6,392 bases of DNA from Planctomycetota bacterium (GTDB lineage: Bacteria; Planctomycetota; Planctomycetia; Pirellulales; Lacipirellulaceae), in contig JAJRUA010000468.1 in NCBI GenBank assembly GCA_024278035.1, positions 1 through 6,392 of the forward strand. The letters are read 5' to 3'. This document shows positions 5,046-6,392 of this stretch, piece after piece (positions within the stretch are counted from its first letter, which is position 1; the number at the start of each line of letters is the position of its first letter). A model generated the notes under the pieces. That model ran no database searches. It worked only from the letters and a program-made list of their open reading frames with translations, and was not told where the DNA came from. Position numbers and translations under genes: made by a program.

Positions 5046-6392
5046 TCACGAAGTGGCACCGAAGGTTGCCGCTGGGGCAGGCAGGCCGCGTTTAACTTCG
5101 TTGATGCGGTACCCAAAACCGGGGCCTTTGAGGGAAGAAAGATTGATCTTTCCATCGCGACGTCGGTAGAGCCCTGGGTGAACTTTTTCCTCAGCATGGG
5201 AAGCACCAGGATAGAATTGCATGGCGTTCGTCTCGACTCCCATGAGAGTTTTTCCATGAGCGGCAAGGAGAACGTGCGGCGCCTGCGCAAGCATTGGATT
5301 CGTCAGGTCTTGCACCATAACCTCCATGCCATGAGCCTTCGCCCAACAGAGCATGAGCAAGGCACCCGTAAGTGTCTTGCAGGTTTTCAAGGCAACACCG
5401 GTCCACCCTAGCGATTTCCCCAGACGAACCAATTGCCAATTGTGGGCGCTCTCGTCCATCAGTAGCAACTTACGCTCTGAAACCTCATGGACTTTGATTT
5501 GGTGAGCTTCTAGGTCGTAGGGAAAAGGTTGCTCAATATAAAGAATACGATCGTAGATTCCCGGTTCTTCGCGCGCTAGCCTGTCTAAAATTTCCACGAC
5601 GTACGCCGGGTTCATCACTGTGCAGTTAAAGTCGGCTGTCAGGTGAGGCACCGATTGAGCGTCGGCGGCAAGTCCCACACGGACCAAACGCTCATAATCC
5701 CACTCGGCATCGGTGCCGCGTAGCTTGATTTTCAGACAACTCAACCCATCTCGTTCGATCCAGTCCCCAAGTAGCACAGGGTGTTCGTCCACGGGCTCCG
5801 TTCCATCCAAATCCTCTTTTGAAATTGGATCGAGCCCACCAACCAAATGCCAAGCCACAAGGGATTGCTCTCGATCATTGGCAAGGAAATCGCGTGGATA
5901 CTTTCCCTTAAAATCGACACCTGAACCGGGGTCGGCTTCCAGATAATAGGAGAGATCGTGATTCATGTACTGCGGGCCGAGCGCCTCAAACACGGGCACT
6001 TCGTGTAACTTGCCATAGGCATCGTACAAGGCAATATCGAAAGGCGAGCAGCAGACCAAAGCAGCAAGCAGAGGGAGAGCCACTTCCTGATCGTTCTCCT
6101 TCTGCCACCGTTCCATCTCTTCTTGCAGTACCTCTTGCTGGAAGGCATGTCCAATTTCCATGGGATGACCAACCGTGTCAAACACCGACCATCGCTGGGC
6201 CAATCGTGAACAAAAGTTGCACAGGGCCTCGTAGCGAGTCGCATGGGGAATCGTCGAAGGCCAAACCCACTGAATGCTAAGTGGCGTTTCGCCCCAGCCT
6301 GTGGCTCGGTGACCTTTCTCATCTTCGACCGTGATCTTGACTCGAGCACACGTTACCGAGGTAAGCGTCTCGGCACCAAACTTCAGTGGTAC
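5046..6392 (-). CDS. Enolase-superfamily enzyme, muconate-lactonizing type (start beyond right edge)
   Basis: The frame is open from the right edge to TGA at 5048-5046, giving 448 residues without the N-terminus. A TTG at 6203 is not the likely start, because the 63 codons above it continue the capping domain (LKFGAETLTSVTCARVKITV, then TGWGETPLS). In visible numbering, K221 and K223 (LKIKLRG, codons about 5724-5732) are the second-strand lysines. D254 (TADFN), E287 (YIEQPFP) and D313 (LLMDES) are the Mg ligands. K336 (VALKTCKT) is the sixth-strand base. This Lys/Lys layout marks the muconate-lactonizing/dipeptide-epimerase/o-succinylbenzoate-synthase subgroup and not mandelate racemase, which uses His on the far side. 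The substrate cannot be read off. The stretch between FDIALYDAYGK (about 118-128) and KIK is longer than usual, implying a 30-40 residue insertion. The C-terminus ends PGFGYRINEVKRG, as in the family. No neighbour suggests a pathway. Confidence 0.93.
   Translation of the reverse strand, partial: VPLKFGAETLTSVTCARVKITVEDEKGHRATGWGETPLSIQWVWPSTIPHATRYEALCNFCSRLAQRWSVFDTVGHPMEIGHAFQQEVLQEEMERWQKENDQEVALPLLAALVCCSPFDIALYDAYGKLHEVPVFEALGPQYMNHDLSYYLEADPGSGVDFKGKYPRDFLANDREQSLVAWHLVGGLDPISKEDLDGTEPVDEHPVLLGDWIERDGLSCLKIKLRGTDAEWDYERLVRVGLAADAQSVPHLTADFNCTVMNPAYVVEILDRLAREEPGIYDRILYIEQPFPYDLEAHQIKVHEVSERKLLLMDESAHNWQLVRLGKSLGWTGVALKTCKTLTGALLMLCWAKAHGMEVMVQDLTNPMLAQAPHVLLAAHGKTLMGVETNAMQFYPGASHAEEKVHPGLYRRRDGKINLSSLKGPGFGYRINEVKRGLPAPAATFGATS

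Overview
The window looks like ordinary chromosome from a planctomycete of the Pirellulales type. This is inferred from GC content near the low fifties, sparse short genes with long gaps, weak or absent Shine-Dalgarno sites, a GTG start, and G/C-rich inverted repeats between genes. No 16S or marker gene is present to prove it. There are six protein-coding genes, two of them cut by the window ends. I see no tRNA, rRNA, CRISPR array or intact mobile element.

Left part, minus strand: reading in the direction of transcription there is an HDOD-domain protein (2227-1319), a formyltetrahydrofolate deformylase PurU (1241-381), and the signal-peptide-bearing start of an S66 LD-carboxypeptidase (from 161 off the left edge). 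The 77-base gap between the first two allows co-transcription. The gap between purU and the peptidase gene holds a near-perfect 25-bp palindrome (221-280) of REP type.

Middle, plus strand: a divergent 311-base intergenic region leads into a 487-residue protein with an N-terminal winged-helix-like segment and a complete AAA+ ATPase core (2539-4002). It is followed by a dense G/C-tract structure (4033-4126) that can form two mutually exclusive hairpins and a G-quadruplex. Immediately after it comes a short globin-like protein (4163-4564). The globin seems to have lost the proximal haem histidine (Met is at the aligned position) and the CD1 phenylalanine.

Right part: 4565-5045 has no intact gene but carries a possible decayed minus-strand coding relic. 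A minus-strand enolase-superfamily enzyme of the muconate-lactonizing type (5046 to beyond the right edge) has all expected barrel Lys and acidic metal ligands visible.

The genes do not form one obvious pathway. PurU belongs to one-carbon/purine metabolism, the S66 peptidase to cell-wall recycling, and the HDOD and winged-helix AAA+ proteins are probably regulatory. No clear multi-gene new system is visible. The globin with an altered haem pocket and the switchable G-rich structure before it are the most unusual items.
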